Part shown: positions 36,569-48,734 of the stretch, piece by piece
Layout of the letters: the number at the start of each line of letters is the position of its first letter
Numbering within the stretch: the first letter of the stretch is position 1
DNA from: Lonicera japonica
Lineage: Eukaryota; Streptophyta; Magnoliopsida; Dipsacales; Caprifoliaceae
Reading direction: 5' to 3'
Length of the DNA stretch: 64,000 nucleotides
Assembly (NCBI GenBank): GCA_021464415.1
Contig: CM038468.1
Coordinates: 41,404,969 to 41,468,968 of the forward strand
Position numbers and translations under genes: made by a program
The notes under the pieces: generated by a model
Seen by the model: the letters and a program-made list of their open reading frames with translations, nothing else
Database searches by the model: none
Told to the model about the DNA's origin: nothing

Positions 36569-37011
36569 TTACATTGAAAGTTTCTTATTCATCAAATCAA
36601 TTACATAATTAACTTGCCTTTCATATATCACCCTTTTCCCATTTTCTTCCACTGTCACTTTAACACTGGAACTTGAACTTGATGATGATTCACTATTTTT
36701 TTTATCTGTTTCTAATACATTTATCCATTTGAATGCTTGACATTTGGGTTGGCCTTTGCATCTGAGGAACCAGCATCCTTTACTACGTTTTTGTGATGAC
36801 TAGAATATTTACATTTTCTTTGGGCATCCATATATACACGGAAATCTTTTCCACGGGCAATACTTCACCAAATGAGATTTATCACCACAGTAGAAGCACT
36901 GCAAAATAGAGGATGGAAACATAAAATAAGTTGAAGAGATACCATTCATTTAAGAAGAAATTTCTCTCATACCTTCATTTTGCCAGGTGAGTTATTCGAG
37001 CCACCATCCAT
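36569..37011 (-). pseudogene. Second MULE gene: small GRF/CCHC-like zinc-finger protein, convergent to the transposase
   Basis: On the minus strand, exon 1 (37011-36973, MDGGSNNSPGKMK) joins a second exon starting at 36898 at clear GT-AG sites. The second exon reads CFYCGDKSHLVKYCPWKRF, then after two in-frame stops continues GCWFLRCKGQPKCQAFKWIN and a Ser-rich, basic tail ending at 36569. The Cys spacing and the CQAFKWI ending resemble GRF-type zinc fingers carried by some plant MULEs. It starts just inside the right TIR and points toward the transposase gene, an arrangement like mudrB in MuDR, although the sequence is not recognisably mudrB. The two stops suggest a pseudogene; a missed small intron over the stops is possible. 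Confidence 0.55.
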
Positions 37012-37109
37012 ATTTTTTTGTTTTTTTTGGGTTGAAAGAGTTGAAATGGAAGCTTTTATGGACAATCCTCATTCCAACGACTATATTCTCATTAAACTCT
37101 AAGCCGTTG

Positions 37110-37259
37110 GATTATAAGGGTAGGATGGTCGAAAAAATCATTCACTAATGGGACATAATAGAAAATGCTAATAGCGGGGTGCAATCACAAAGGTTTTAAA
37201 ACATGGGGTGCAAACTCAAATTATGGGTGAAAATGTAGGGTGCAAAGTCCAAATACCCC
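37110..37259 (-). repeat. MULE right terminal inverted repeat
   Basis: Partner of the left repeat at 7474-7625. It ends in GGTGCAAAGTCCAAATACCCC. The convergent zinc-finger gene starts about 100 bp inside this repeat, so the repeat probably served as its promoter, as the TIRs of maize MuDR do for mudrA and mudrB (established for MuDR, inferred here). Confidence 0.88.
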
Positions 37260-38599
37260 TTTTTTTATTATGTATTAATTTAATGCAAAAGTTAATATTA
37301 TTTAATATTTTTACTTTTAACGACTAAACTTTATCATCCTTGCATTATTTCAGTAAACTCACTCACCACTGGGGTGAATTGCAAATTTTTTTAGAAAATT
37401 GGTGGGGTGAGAAGACGGATTTTGTGGGTCCATTTAAGATCACCCTTCAAAAATGGGGTTTTTCTTATAAAAATAAATAAATTATGCAAAAGGACAAAGG
37501 AGTATATTTTTTGTAAATTAAGAGTCTATATTTGACCAAATTCCAAAAGGAGTGGAACATTAATTTTGTAGTACATTTTTGAATTGTAATATTTTATGAT
37601 ATTGTACAAAATTAAGTTTGTACTACATGTTTTTTTAGCAAATTACTATAAGTGTTTAGTTAGGAGTACTTTAGAGTTATTTCAATAAGTTATAATTTTA
37701 GACCCATTTATTTAAAAAAAACACAAGTTAATTTTTTTGGATTATGCACAGTTAAAACTCCCACTCCTTATTTTTTAATATATTACTATGTATTGAGATT
37801 TATTTAATGTTATTTTAAAGTTTACCTGAGTGATACATAAACGTTATTTTAAAGTTTACCTGAGTAGTGCATAAACGTTATTTTAAAGTTTACCTAAGTG
37901 ATATATAAAAATATATTTGTTCAAAAATATAAACACATCAAACAAAACAAATTTGCATTAAATATTTTGGATTGCAAAGTTAAGTTTGCACAAAATACAA
38001 TTTTAGGCACGTCCCTTATTTTAAAACACAATTAATAAACAATCCCTTATTTCAGAAAAATATTAAAGAGTATGCCATTATTGCAAAAAAATATTATTTT
38101 CTAATTTTTTTTGTGAAAATATTGTCTCGTAATACCTTTTACCTTATTACCAGCTTTAAAAAAAAAGTTAATGAGTTGTTTGAACAAAAAAGATTACACT
38201 AAACATTAACATACAAATTGCACAAAACTAGTCCAAAACTTGAATCTACCGCAACACATACTGTTTAAACTCACCTAGCTTTTATCCCACTCAATAATAC
38301 AATAATTGGCCAATCTATTCTTCTGTGTACTAACTTTTTATATATTCTTCTTGTTTATCGCATTATTGAATAGAAATATAGTAACTCTCTCTCCCTCGCA
38401 CAAATACAAACACAACATTCATTGGAGAAAAGAGTGGATTTGGGCAAGAACCCGTATAGTACAATAATCTTAGAATTTAGATGGCAAGACACATTCCTTA
38501 ATTTCATCCAAATAAATTTTCACTTGGGAGTTTGATACTTTAAGCCTACAAAACCATAGATACATAACAAAAGTAAATTAAGGACTCTCTGCTAACACA
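37260..38599. other. AT-rich spacer with three 34-bp tandem repeats
   Basis: No gene is seen. At 37809-37910 a 34-bp unit (GTTATTTTAAAGTTTACCTG then AGTGATACATAAAC) occurs three times in tandem with minor changes. The first 60 bp continue the target DNA interrupted by the MULE. Confidence 0.75.
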
Positions 38600-41500
38600 T
38601 TAGAAATCTACAGCATCAACTGGAAGAGAAGTAGCCCTATGCAGTGACTGTGGAACCATATGCAGTGGACTACATGACCCATAAGCTGCCTCATAGTTTT
38701 GGACCCTCCGGTTTGCCCATTTTGCCTCAGTTTTTGCCCATTTCTCCTCAAGTTGAATCAGGAAACACGAACTGTGATTCTTCCCCGATTCAAAAGATTT
38801 TAGTAGCAATTCATCGTTAGATACATCTTTCTTGATTTCTTTTTTAAAAGAGTCCAAAGGCAAGGATTTCGATACCACTTCCACTTGTTGATCTCTTAGC
38901 TCCCTCAACTGCATTTGATACTTAGCCTTGAGCCACCTCAATTCTTGCCTTATATCTTTCTCATAGTCCTCTGCTAGATCACAAGCCACTGATGAACTTT
39001 CCGACGCATTAGACTTACTCTGCGCATCTGTATTTATAATGCTCTCATCCTTGCCTAGTCTTGGATCTTGAAATTGCTCGTGTTCGTGGTCCAAGTGATG
39101 AACTACAGGTGCTTGCGAGCTTAATTCGGTTCCACTAAGCTGCGCCCAAATGCCAGAATAGCGTATGCCATTTGATTGGCTTGATCCCACAGGTGCACCT
39201 TCGGTAACACATTGGTCCGACCCTTCGCATTGTTGCGTGGCCTCTTCAAACCGGCCATGAAATTGAAGAACTTGCGCGTTCTTGGCACTTGGATTGTTTA
39301 TAAAAGAGCCATTCGAACCACAATTTTGACAGTGAGAGGTACATTCTTTTACATGGGGCCCTCTCTTCCACTCAGGTATCAAGCATACAATCTCACCATC
39401 AATCATATTGGCTATTTTGGTCATGTCTTCGTGGTTCATATCTAGCTCGGTCACCATTTCACTAGCAACACTCAAAGCCGTGTCGGCTTCAATGTCGAAC
39501 GGGAAGGATATGTTCCGCACATGCCCTACAAAGAATAAAATTTAGATTACGGTCAGCTTTCAACATCACATTCAAGAAACAATAACGCTACGCACACAAA
39601 GAGTACACAAAATGATGTGTCAATTATTGGTCAACAATTAAATGATTTCAATTACTTTATGATAAGCTCCGGCTCTTGACCAATAAAATTTCTTGTGTAC
39701 AATTTGTGTGTCTGGCATTAGTCTTCAAGAAAAGCATGGCACCGTATCAAATTCAAACCTTCTTTGTCAGCCATTCTGATCCTTAAGAAAATACCATCAT
39801 CTTCCCTCCTCATACCCTTGATGGTGATTTTGGCATTTCCCCAATTCTCATTGTCGTGGCTTGTGAATAGATTGATTTCATTTGATTCAATGTAAGGCAG
39901 ATCGCAATATAAGTCATTCTCTTGATCATAAGACTCGTAACCAAGATAACTAGAGTAACCAAGATGATGAAATTCTGAGGGAGGCGATCTTAACCTCGGG
40001 TCTATGCCTTCAAAATATCCAAAATAATCTAATGACCTCAATGTGGACCCATCATCGGGGATTTGGAGAAAAGGGTCCATAAGAAGCTCACAGGCAGGGA
40101 GCCTACGAGATACAGTGGCTAAACACTTCTCAACGAATTTTTGAACCTCGGGATTGTTGACTTTGTATAGAGCATCTGGCTTTTTACCCTGTATGGAAAA
40201 TGAATTTGTCAGTGGAAGAGGGATGCTCAAAAACTGAAAGCATAATTTGTTTATTTGTCTGAATGAATATCAGTAGTTCTAAATCATAAGTTTGCCACTT
40301 AAAATTTACATTAAGAGGCATTCAGAGACAAATTTAGTAATTAGTATCTTTCGAAAAACAAAAAAAAAAAAATTACCTCTGAAATCTAGACAAATAGGAT
40401 TTTAGTTTTCATACCGAGATGACTTTCTTGTAGATCTGAGCAGGGTGGGTGCATTCACTATAAGGATATTCAAAGGTGACCATTTCCAAAACACACATTC
40501 CAAAGGCGTAAATGTCTACTAATTCATTGTATTCCTCTTCATACACTTCTGGGGCCATGAACTCTGGTGTCCCTGAGAGGAAACAACGAAAATCAAAATA
40601 TGAATATAAGCTCAAACTGAAAAATCAAGGAGATATATGGGTCATGTTTGAATAGACACATCCCCGTGGAATCTATACATCTTGGTTTGGTATTTTCTTA
40701 AATTGGGTTAAAATTGTCAATTGGCGTGCCAAATAAAGTGAATAGCCTTGACAAAGTTGAATTTAAGACCAACAGCCTGCACAAAATGAAGCGATTGTGA
40801 ACTGTTCGATGCCGAACTGTTCGATGCCGAACTTTCGATGCCTTTAAGCAATGCTCTAACAATCCCTGGCTAGGCACTAGGCAGTGGCTTGCCGCTTCGC
40901 ATAGCTAGGAGGCCGCCTAGGTGGGCAGCACTACGATTGGATTGAATTAGTGGAGTTTTTCACCCCTTTTGTGTTCAATCTGCCGTCTAGATGCTAGGCC
41001 CCTCCCTGCCACCCAAATTCTGCCTAGCACTTTTTGGAACATTGATTTCAAGGATTTACATTACTCAAAACTTAAGGAAACGAAAAATTGATAAGAGTCA
41101 CTTGTTGTGTGTATTCTGCTGCCTCTTTCCTTATCTACTCCTGGATTTTGCTTTTATACCTTTGAAGGGAGAAAAACTGTTGGTTAACAGTTTTGAACTG
41201 TTAACCCCTTTAACTTCTTCACTTTAAGTACTCGTTTGCTTCAAATTTTTGTTTATTCCTAGAACCCGAATTGGTAATTTCACATGAAAAGTTTGAGCTT
41301 CATACGCTTATGGTTCAACCTCTTAGACAAAAACTATAATAAATACCTACTGTGAATTTACTATTGAAAGAACAAGAACTCGAACCTACAAGCACAAAAT
41401 GCTTAAAACGGCTCCTTTAGCTGCTTCTCCTCCTCACACTCCACTTGTTCTCATTTTGTGGAGCCACAAGGCCTGTAAATCATCCCAAAAGCCCCTTGGA

Positions 41501-43730
41501 AAAGCCACTTGTCACTCATCCACTTTTGATTTATAGTGTAAACAATGTGGTTTGCCCTCAAAGAGATAGAACAATTCAAAGGAGATCTCCCAACTCTCTA
41601 CTCTATCAGAGAAGCCTAAAATCTCTGTATATACTTATGGGACCAGACCACACATCCAAAGTGTGAAATATCGAAAATATCCCTCGGAAAAATTTACAAT
41701 ACTATCAGGCTCCACTCGGGTCAATTGTACACAAAAGTATGCATGTATGAGGTGAATACTATATTACGAAATCTTAGAATTAAGTCATGCAAAATCTGAA
41801 AATCATTTATGATGAAAGTAATGATCATCTTAGAACTTATGGACCTTGGAACAATTTCGACTTACCAACGCAGCGAGCGGTGTCGGATTTACGGTGGACA
41901 GCGGCAAGGCCCAAATCACCAATCTTGACTTCCCCTCGGTTGCCATTGACAAAAATGTTGTCGCACTTGAGATCTCTGTGTATGACAGGTGGGTCATGGC
42001 TGTGGAGGTATACAAGTCCTCTCAAGATCTGCCTACACCAATGCTTCACTGCTCTAATGTTAACTCTCTTGTGTTTTTGCCTAAACCTACCGAAAATTTT
42101 ATGAAAATGAGACATACCCAGATAAGAACATTGAGAATTTCAAATACCCAGGTAAAAAAAATCAGAAATGAGATAAAGAGCTAAAAATTTAAAGCACCCA
42201 TTTATATGATAAGATATGGTGGTTTTGACTCCTGAAAATGTATAAAGGATAATAGAACTGAGAGTTGAGATGAAATATGCCAAGGCTTGATATGAAAACT
42301 GTGTAAGGATAAATGTGCCTTTCACACAGGTTACCTCTACTATCAAATATTTGGATGATGTGCAAGATACGAACACCAAAATATTCAAATTGCCAAATCA
42401 AATATTTGAAAAGAAAGATGTACCAAGGTAAGAACATTTACTTTTCATACACCCAGATCAAATATTTGAAAATGAGACATATCTAGATAAGACGCCAACA
42501 TTTTCCAAATACCCAGATAAGTAGTATTTGAAAAGGGGCAAAAAACAATAACTCTACAGTGATATATGCATTAGACATAAAAGACTAACATATTTGGTGT
42601 GATTACTTGACTAGGACGTGGGGTCCATATGAAATCATCACTATCATAATACATTCTAGTAATTGCCACAATGGAAATGTCCAACTAGTGATAATCACAT
42701 TGAAATGACACTATTTTATGTCATTACAAGAATTCAAAGTGGGATGTACCAAGTCGTCAAGATAAGAAAAGTAAAATTCTCAAGTACCCAGATAAATATT
42801 TGGAAATGGGATGAACCCAGATAAGCACATCAAAATTAAATTTGAAGTACCCGGATAACAAAGAACGTAGAATAGAAGATTATTGAGTCCTGTATAAAAC
42901 TTACTGTCTAAGAGTACCAGAGGTGAACATCTCTGTAACAAAGTTTATGTTCCTGTTGGCAGTATCAACCCAAGAAGTGTAAAACTTCATGATATTGCTG
43001 TGTTTCAATGTCTTTAGCAGATGAATTTCACAATACAGCCTCTCAAGATCTTCAGGGCTTTGTAGAAAATCATAAAGTTTTACTTGGTTCCAAGCCACTT
43101 CAGTCCCTTCGTACTCATCAAAACCCTTATAACTGAAAAAAAAAATAAAAGAAAAATCAGTAAGTAGAATAAAAATAAAAAAATAAAATGAAGCACTCAC
43201 ATAACTATAAAAAAAATTTATTATTATTTTTTTTGTTACAAGGTATTCTACATTTGCATTAGGATGAGACTAATTCCTATTTGAGAAATTGGTTCTCCCT
43301 AGCTACAAACACTCTGGTGAGAATCGAACTCTTGCAGTACAAGAACTGCGCCCACTTAAAACGCTGATTGCCGCCTACACCACATCTTGTGCTTCACTCA
43401 CATAATGCTGAAAGTGCTCCAATGTGCAGAAATTTGAAAAGGGCATTCTGGGAAAAAGAACAGAAAAAGAAAAAGAAAAAGGAGAAGATACATACACTGT
43501 CTTTGAAGCTCCTTTGCCAAGAATTTCATTGTACTGAAAAGAAATTATTGAAACATGAAGCTTAGGACCAAACTCAAGTGGTTAAATAATTAATAACAAA
43601 TTAATCACATAAAAATGGCAATTAAAAGAAAGAGGGTGATGAAAACAAGGCATACCCTTCCATATCTACCAGTAGGATCAACTTCAACAAACTCAGATTG
43701 GTCTTTGTCAAGTGCATTAGCACCATTCAT
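38600..43730 (-). CDS. WNK: WNK serine/threonine kinase (complete, seven exons, 691 aa)
   Basis: Coding exons on the minus strand: 43730-43656, 43533-43496, 43132-42905, 42086-41866, 40572-40415, 40188-39759 and 39525-38600, all at GT-AG sites; the total is 2076 nt without stops. The kinase domain begins [17 protein letters not shown]. The subdomain II lysine is replaced by Asn (VAWNQVKL, residue 53) and the ATP-binding lysine is in the glycine loop (K36), the defining WNK trait. Catalytic HRDLKCDN has D152 and DLG has D171; GTPEFMAPE follows. An OSR1_C/PF2-like region follows the kinase ([12 protein letters not shown]), then a variable tail with a coiled-coil-like stretch ([18 protein letters not shown]). 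It looks closest to the plant WNK1/WNK9 group from remembered sequence. Plant WNKs act in the cytoplasm in salt/osmotic, vacuolar ATPase and flowering-time signalling. No disabling change is seen. Confidence 0.95.
40850..41045. mobile_element. Candidate foldback/MITE with CTAGGC-rich ends in WNK intron 4
   Basis: Within intron 40573-41865, blocks of GGCTAGGCACTAGGCAG and GGCCGCCTAGG at the left and GATGCTAGGC / CTGCCTAGCAC at the right form an imperfect inverted arrangement. The CTAGGC-rich style matches the segment at 55815-56130. Ends and target duplication were not resolved. Confidence 0.35.
42110..42860. repeat. Irregular TACCCAGATAAG repeats in WNK intron 3
   Basis: The intron 42087-42904 holds about eight scattered copies or variants of ACCCAGATAAG (e.g. 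near 42117, 42448, 42509, 42785 and 42817), often next to AAATATTTGAAAATG. They look like a decayed minisatellite; no function is evident. Confidence 0.5.
43205..43394 (-). mobile_element. tRNA-derived SINE in WNK intron 2, with perfect 11-bp target duplication
   Basis: CACTCACATAA occurs at 43194-43204 and again at 43395-43405, bracketing the segment. Read on the minus strand, the segment has a pol III A-box-like TGGTGTAGGCGG near its start, a B box GAGTTCGATTCTC about 45 bp later, and an A-rich/ATT-rich tail at the other end. This is the layout of a tRNA-derived SINE. It sits inside intron 43133-43495 and does not alter coding sequence. Confidence 0.8.
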
Positions 43731-44228
43731 TGCTTGTATCTATTTATTAGCTACAATTCTTCTCGCCTTTTTTTCTCACTCTGCAATTTCTTCTTCTTTG
43801 TTTTTAGACAGAGGAAGGAGAGGGGTGTGAAGTGCACTTATCCAAAATTAATAGAGGAAATTATAGATATTCAGTACTTTTGTCTGCCAAACCCAATACA
43901 AATAATCTGGTAGTTCAAAATTCAATCACAATTTTGTAGAAAAAGTTTTACTGTACGTCACATTTTCAACCATTCTCAGCTCAAGCCCGCATGTTAACAT
44001 GAGTTTAAATTTGTTTTCCATCTCTGGCTCTATATTCGAATTGCTTTCCGGTGCACATGTAACATGTTTAGCACTCTTTTCTAACTTACTTTTAAGTTGT
44101 AATAATTTTCTATGTAATTAAACTTTTTTACAAAGAAATAATTTTCATTTATACCCATAATTCCTTTAAATTATTGTTGCACATTTCATCGGTTGTAAAT
44201 AAAATTTAAGTGAACTTAATTACACTAA

Positions 44229-44552
44229 GGCCTCGTTTGGTTCACATAAAAGAAATTAGTTCCCCTATCTTTCCCATGGAGGTGGGAAAGTAAATTTCCT
44301 GTCAAATTTCCTTTCTTGTGTTTGGTAAACCATGAAAAGTATTAAGGTAAAAGTACTATTGTCTAAAATTTGTGTAATAAATGCTTGAAAATCACATGGA
44401 AAAATCAATCCCATGTGTTTTGGGAGGAATGGTTTTACCCCCTACTTTCTCTTCTCTCGGGAAAGTGTTTCCGAAAATTTGTGTTTACTAAACAAAGGAA
44501 AGAAACGACTTTCTTTTCTCGAGTACTAAAATCCATGAACCAAACGAAAGCC
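44229..44552. mobile_element. Tourist-like (PIF/Harbinger) MITE
   Basis: Starts GGCCTCGTTTGGTTCA and ends TGAACCAAACGAAAGCC, an inverted repeat of about 15 bp with small differences. TAA flanks both sides (44226-44228 and 44553-44555), the target duplication typical of Tourist elements. Length 324 bp, no coding capacity. Confidence 0.78.
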
Positions 44553-45143
44553 TAAGGCCAAACTTTGTTTGTGTGTTTAACAAGATTCTCGCTAGAAAGA
44601 AGTACTTTCTCTAATAAAAATATAATTTGAAGACAGTGATTTAGTTTTTGTGACAAGATACTTGAATCAATTTTTGTACATCTCTGACTAATCCTGCTAA
44701 CAAAATAGTGACTGTTCACTGATTATTAAAATATTCTTGCAGCTGTTAAAACACAACATGAAAAGTTTCTAACCGAATTCAAAGTTGAATCCAGTGGATT
44801 ACCAAGAGCCTAATAAATCAGGGTATAATAATTTTGAATTCTATTTAATCACCTCCCATTTTTTTATTGGAAAGAGAAAAGGCTCTAGGTGAGTCCATCA
44901 ACAGGAAAAAAGGTTTCCTGGACCAATGCTTGATAGACAACAAGGCAAAATATTTCTGTAAGTTGAATAATATAATTTAAGAGTTTGGCCCCACAGAGAT
45001 AAATCACGACAAAGCGCCCCTCTCTCTTTTAATCTGTGGACTCTCTTTTAGTCTTTAATATCTCTCATCACGAGCTGTAAAACCAAAAAGACCCCCCCCC
45101 CTTCTCTCTCTCTCTCTATATATATATATATGATCAATATATA

Positions 45144-45395
45144 CTCTTTCCGTCTTAAAATACTGATTTTTTTAAGAAACTTAATTTATTAAAAATCTAA
45201 TATTATCATTATATTTTTTACTTAATTTATATTAATTTTACCTTTTTATCTTTTTTTTATTTAAAACTTTTGCTTAAAAAGTGAAAGTACAAAAAAGCAA
45301 AATAAATATGTATTTATCTTTTATAAAAAGTAAATATTTATTTTGGGACATTTAAAAAAGAAAAGAAGGACCAATAATTTAAAACAGAGAGAGAG
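45144..45395. mobile_element. Stowaway-like (Mariner) MITE
   Basis: Starts CTCTTTCCGTCTTAAAATA and its right end, read inward, is CTCTCTCTGTTTTAAATTA. TA flanks both ends, as for Stowaway elements. Length 252 bp. Confidence 0.65.
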
Positions 45396-47057
45396 TATAT
45401 TTTAAATATTTTTAGTGACAAAAAATCAAAACTAAAAATTCAATATGTATACATTAATTCACACTAAATTTTTACTAAATATATGTATTATATATATCAT
45501 GGTATACAAACAGCCAAACATGCACAGGCCTGCAACAGACCAACCAAGCATAGAATATTTATATTCTGCATATTGTAGCACAAGGATTTGCACATTAAAC
45601 TAGGACATTGGGTGCATCTGCCAATAATAATATATAGATAGCACCAAATTAATTGTTATATATATCCTCCTTTTTATAGGATAAGACTTCAGAGCAACCT
45701 TAAATCTTCTTGTACAAAACTCATTTGATTAGGTGTGGCGATGAATCGCATGATTATCGTTGGCAACTTTTTTTATCTAAACTAAATACAAAATATACGT
45801 AATACGTTATACATATGTACGTTTGATTTTTATTTTCTTTTTAATATTATTTTGATAACGCTAAAAATTGACCTTCTCAAGTTGATCTAAAGGTTATCCC
45901 AGTTACAATCTTATACTACGTGGCCAAGATACTTGATTGATTTAAAATATTTGTATTTTACATTCTACTTTTTGACTTTCAATTTAAAATCGTATCATTT
46001 ATTTTAAATATTTGAATTTTACATCCCACCGATAACCATTGCTATCATATCCTGTTAATGAAATTTTATATTTACCCTTCTGCCCTTATTAAGGATATAA
46101 CGATAGGGGATTTTTATGATCATCTATATTCTTCAAAATTGTGTATATCTTATCAAAAATTTCAAACCGATTACCAAATCTGACGCCTGCACACACAAAT
46201 ATATATATATATATATATATTCCATATTATACAAGGAAAGAATATATTTTTTTAAAGAAAAGAAAAAAGAATAGCTCAAAAAAAGTATTTCATTATCTAC
46301 TTTGTTTTTCATATTCAAACCTATCATTTTAACTTCCACACAACAAGAATCAGATCAAGAATTTTCAAGAAAAAGTAAACTAAAACTTTAGAGAGGGGCA
46401 TAAAAGTCTTAGTCTTTCTAACTTTTTTACTATAAACAAAAGACCAGATGCTACTAATTTGTAAGGAGTAAGGACATACTGTTAAATCAAGGACTCATAT
46501 ACAACTTGATGCCCCCCACCCAAAGAGAGAGACCTAAGTCCTACTAGGTTCTTTCTCAATCATATGAGAGAGTTCCTTAATTTTCGGAGATGGAAGTGGA
46601 GAATCCTCCTGCTGAAAATAACCAGGTTATCATTATATATGGAAAAAAAAGTCTAGAAATAGAAAAGGAAAAATGATAGAACTAAAGCATTTATTTTTTC
46701 CAAGAGCACATAAGTTATTGAATTGAGCACATAAGCTGGTGACTTCGATCATTTGGTTCTAATTTGTTTCGTTCTCAACAAATAAATGAGGTGTAATATC
46801 AAATTAGGAGTTAAAAAGTGAGGTGCAGTGTCCAAATATCCTGTTTAATTTTCAAATATGGATAAATATAAGTTGGAAGAAAAAAAAAATAATAACAAGA
46901 AAAATAACTCTATGGTTAATATTACTTTTAGTAATAAAAAGTTCGTAAGTTCAAATTCTAGAAACATTAATACTAATAATGACAAGATAGAGAAGTTACA
47001 AAAAGTTGATGTCATAGTAGGATACATAGACTTGTGGTTTATATGTACATAGATAAA

Positions 47058-47267
47058 CACCAGGGGTTGACTTAGTGGTAGCTCACTAGGCCGCAAGTCC
47101 TTGGTTGACCGGTTGTTAGCCGGATCGATTCTCGGCACTTGTAGACACCCATTTGGGCCAACCACTTAGTGCGAATTCCCGAGGTGCAAATGATTAGTTG
47201 GGATCGATGCAACTTGGACCCGAACACAGACACAACTGGGTAAAGATAAAAAAATTATATATATATA
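47058..47267 (+). mobile_element. tRNA-derived SINE
   Basis: An A-box-like TGACTTAGTGGTAGC near the start and a B-box-like GGATCGATTCTCG about 40 bp later, followed by a non-tRNA body and an A-rich/AT tail. Near-identical 12-bp flanks TACATAGATAAA (47046-47057) and TACATAAATAAG (47268-47279) fit an aged target duplication. Confidence 0.65.
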
Positions 47268-48500
47268 TACATAAATAAGAAAAAAGTCGCCCTTTTGTTA
47301 ATGTTGCAAGCTACAGTGACAACAACAAATAATGATTAATGCCCCCTCCTTTTCTCTTCCCCTTTTCATGTAGAAGTAATACATCGCCAGTATTACAAAG
47401 TGCGTTGTTATGTGTTTCGAGTAGATCCTACATTGAACAAGATACTTTTTATGACTTTTTAATTTATTAATTTAAGCATTTAAGTTGGCATATATATGTC
47501 AATAGTCTTGTAACTTAGTGACATCTTTTCTGATTTTGTATTAAAAAAGTCACATATTCAAAACCGGTAAATAGATATTCGAACTTAATAAAGTGGTTAA
47601 CTTCATATATATATATATATATGTCGCAACCCGTGCCAAATGCGCTATCAATCATTCAAAAAATATCATTAATTTTAGACACTCAATTCTTTATCTCCTC
47701 ATACATTTTCAAGATTTAAAAAATTGGACCCCTATTATATAGATATATCTTACCATACATTTTAATATTGAAAATGTTGTAAAGATGAGTTAAGTGTGTC
47801 TTGACCTGAAATAGATGGTAAATTTTGTTCATTTTAAAATTAAATTTATTTAGTGTGTCATAACCTCAACAATTTTTTTCTTGTAATAGTAAATTATGTA
47901 TTTAGGACATTCCTATAAGAAAATTTATGTTATTTCTCAATAATTAACTAGATCCGTAACTTTTTATGTTAGTTTATTTTAACAACCAAATAATAAAATA
48001 TGATTAAATAAATAATTTTACGTAACAAAATTTCTAAATTGAGAAGCAACCAAACACAACTTTAGTGAATTCTCCAATTATGGAAACTTGCCATTTTTAT
48101 ATCCGCATGTAACTAAATAACAAAGAACATTGTTGTCCAAGGAAGAGAACCAAAATGTGGTGGCATTAGTTATCTATCTTGTTACCGAACAACACCATGT
48201 GATTCTTTATCTTTATACCTTTGTCAATAACACCATAATTTTAAGTAAATTTGTCAATCTATAAATTGTCATGCTGTAATAATTGCCTCTTTCTCCTTTG
48301 TACAATAATTACACGTTGTTGTACCACATAACAATTACTTAAGGTAATAGAATTTTCCGTATGGAAAAATAAATGACCGCATTTGTTGATTTCTTTAAAG
48401 ACTTCTGGCTAGTAGTGAGTTTTTTTAGCAACGGTGTGCAACACAATTTGAGGCAATTTCTCCTCCCCCGCCGCCCCGCCCCGTCAAGTGTCATTATTAA

Positions 48501-48734
48501 GGCTCCATGTGATAGAAATATGAAAAATGATAAAAAAAATATAATGCTCTTCATTTACATCTTTCTTTATTTTTTGTAAAAAAAAATTCTTTCTCACCCC
48601 TCGTATATGAAAAAAATTTCCATAGAACAAATCAAAAAATAAGTTAATCTCACCACATGACTAATTTATTTTCTAGATTCTCACATAAATCAATTGTTTT
48701 GCTACCATTTTTCACGCTGCTATCAAACAAAGCC
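48501..48734. mobile_element. Tourist-like MITE
   Basis: Left end GGCTCCATGTGATAGAAAT and inverted right end GGCTTTGTTTGATAGCAG share a diverged inverted repeat of about 25 bp (both lead to GAAAAATG). It is flanked by TAA on the left and TTA on the right, at a TTAA-type site. Length 234 bp. Confidence 0.55.
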
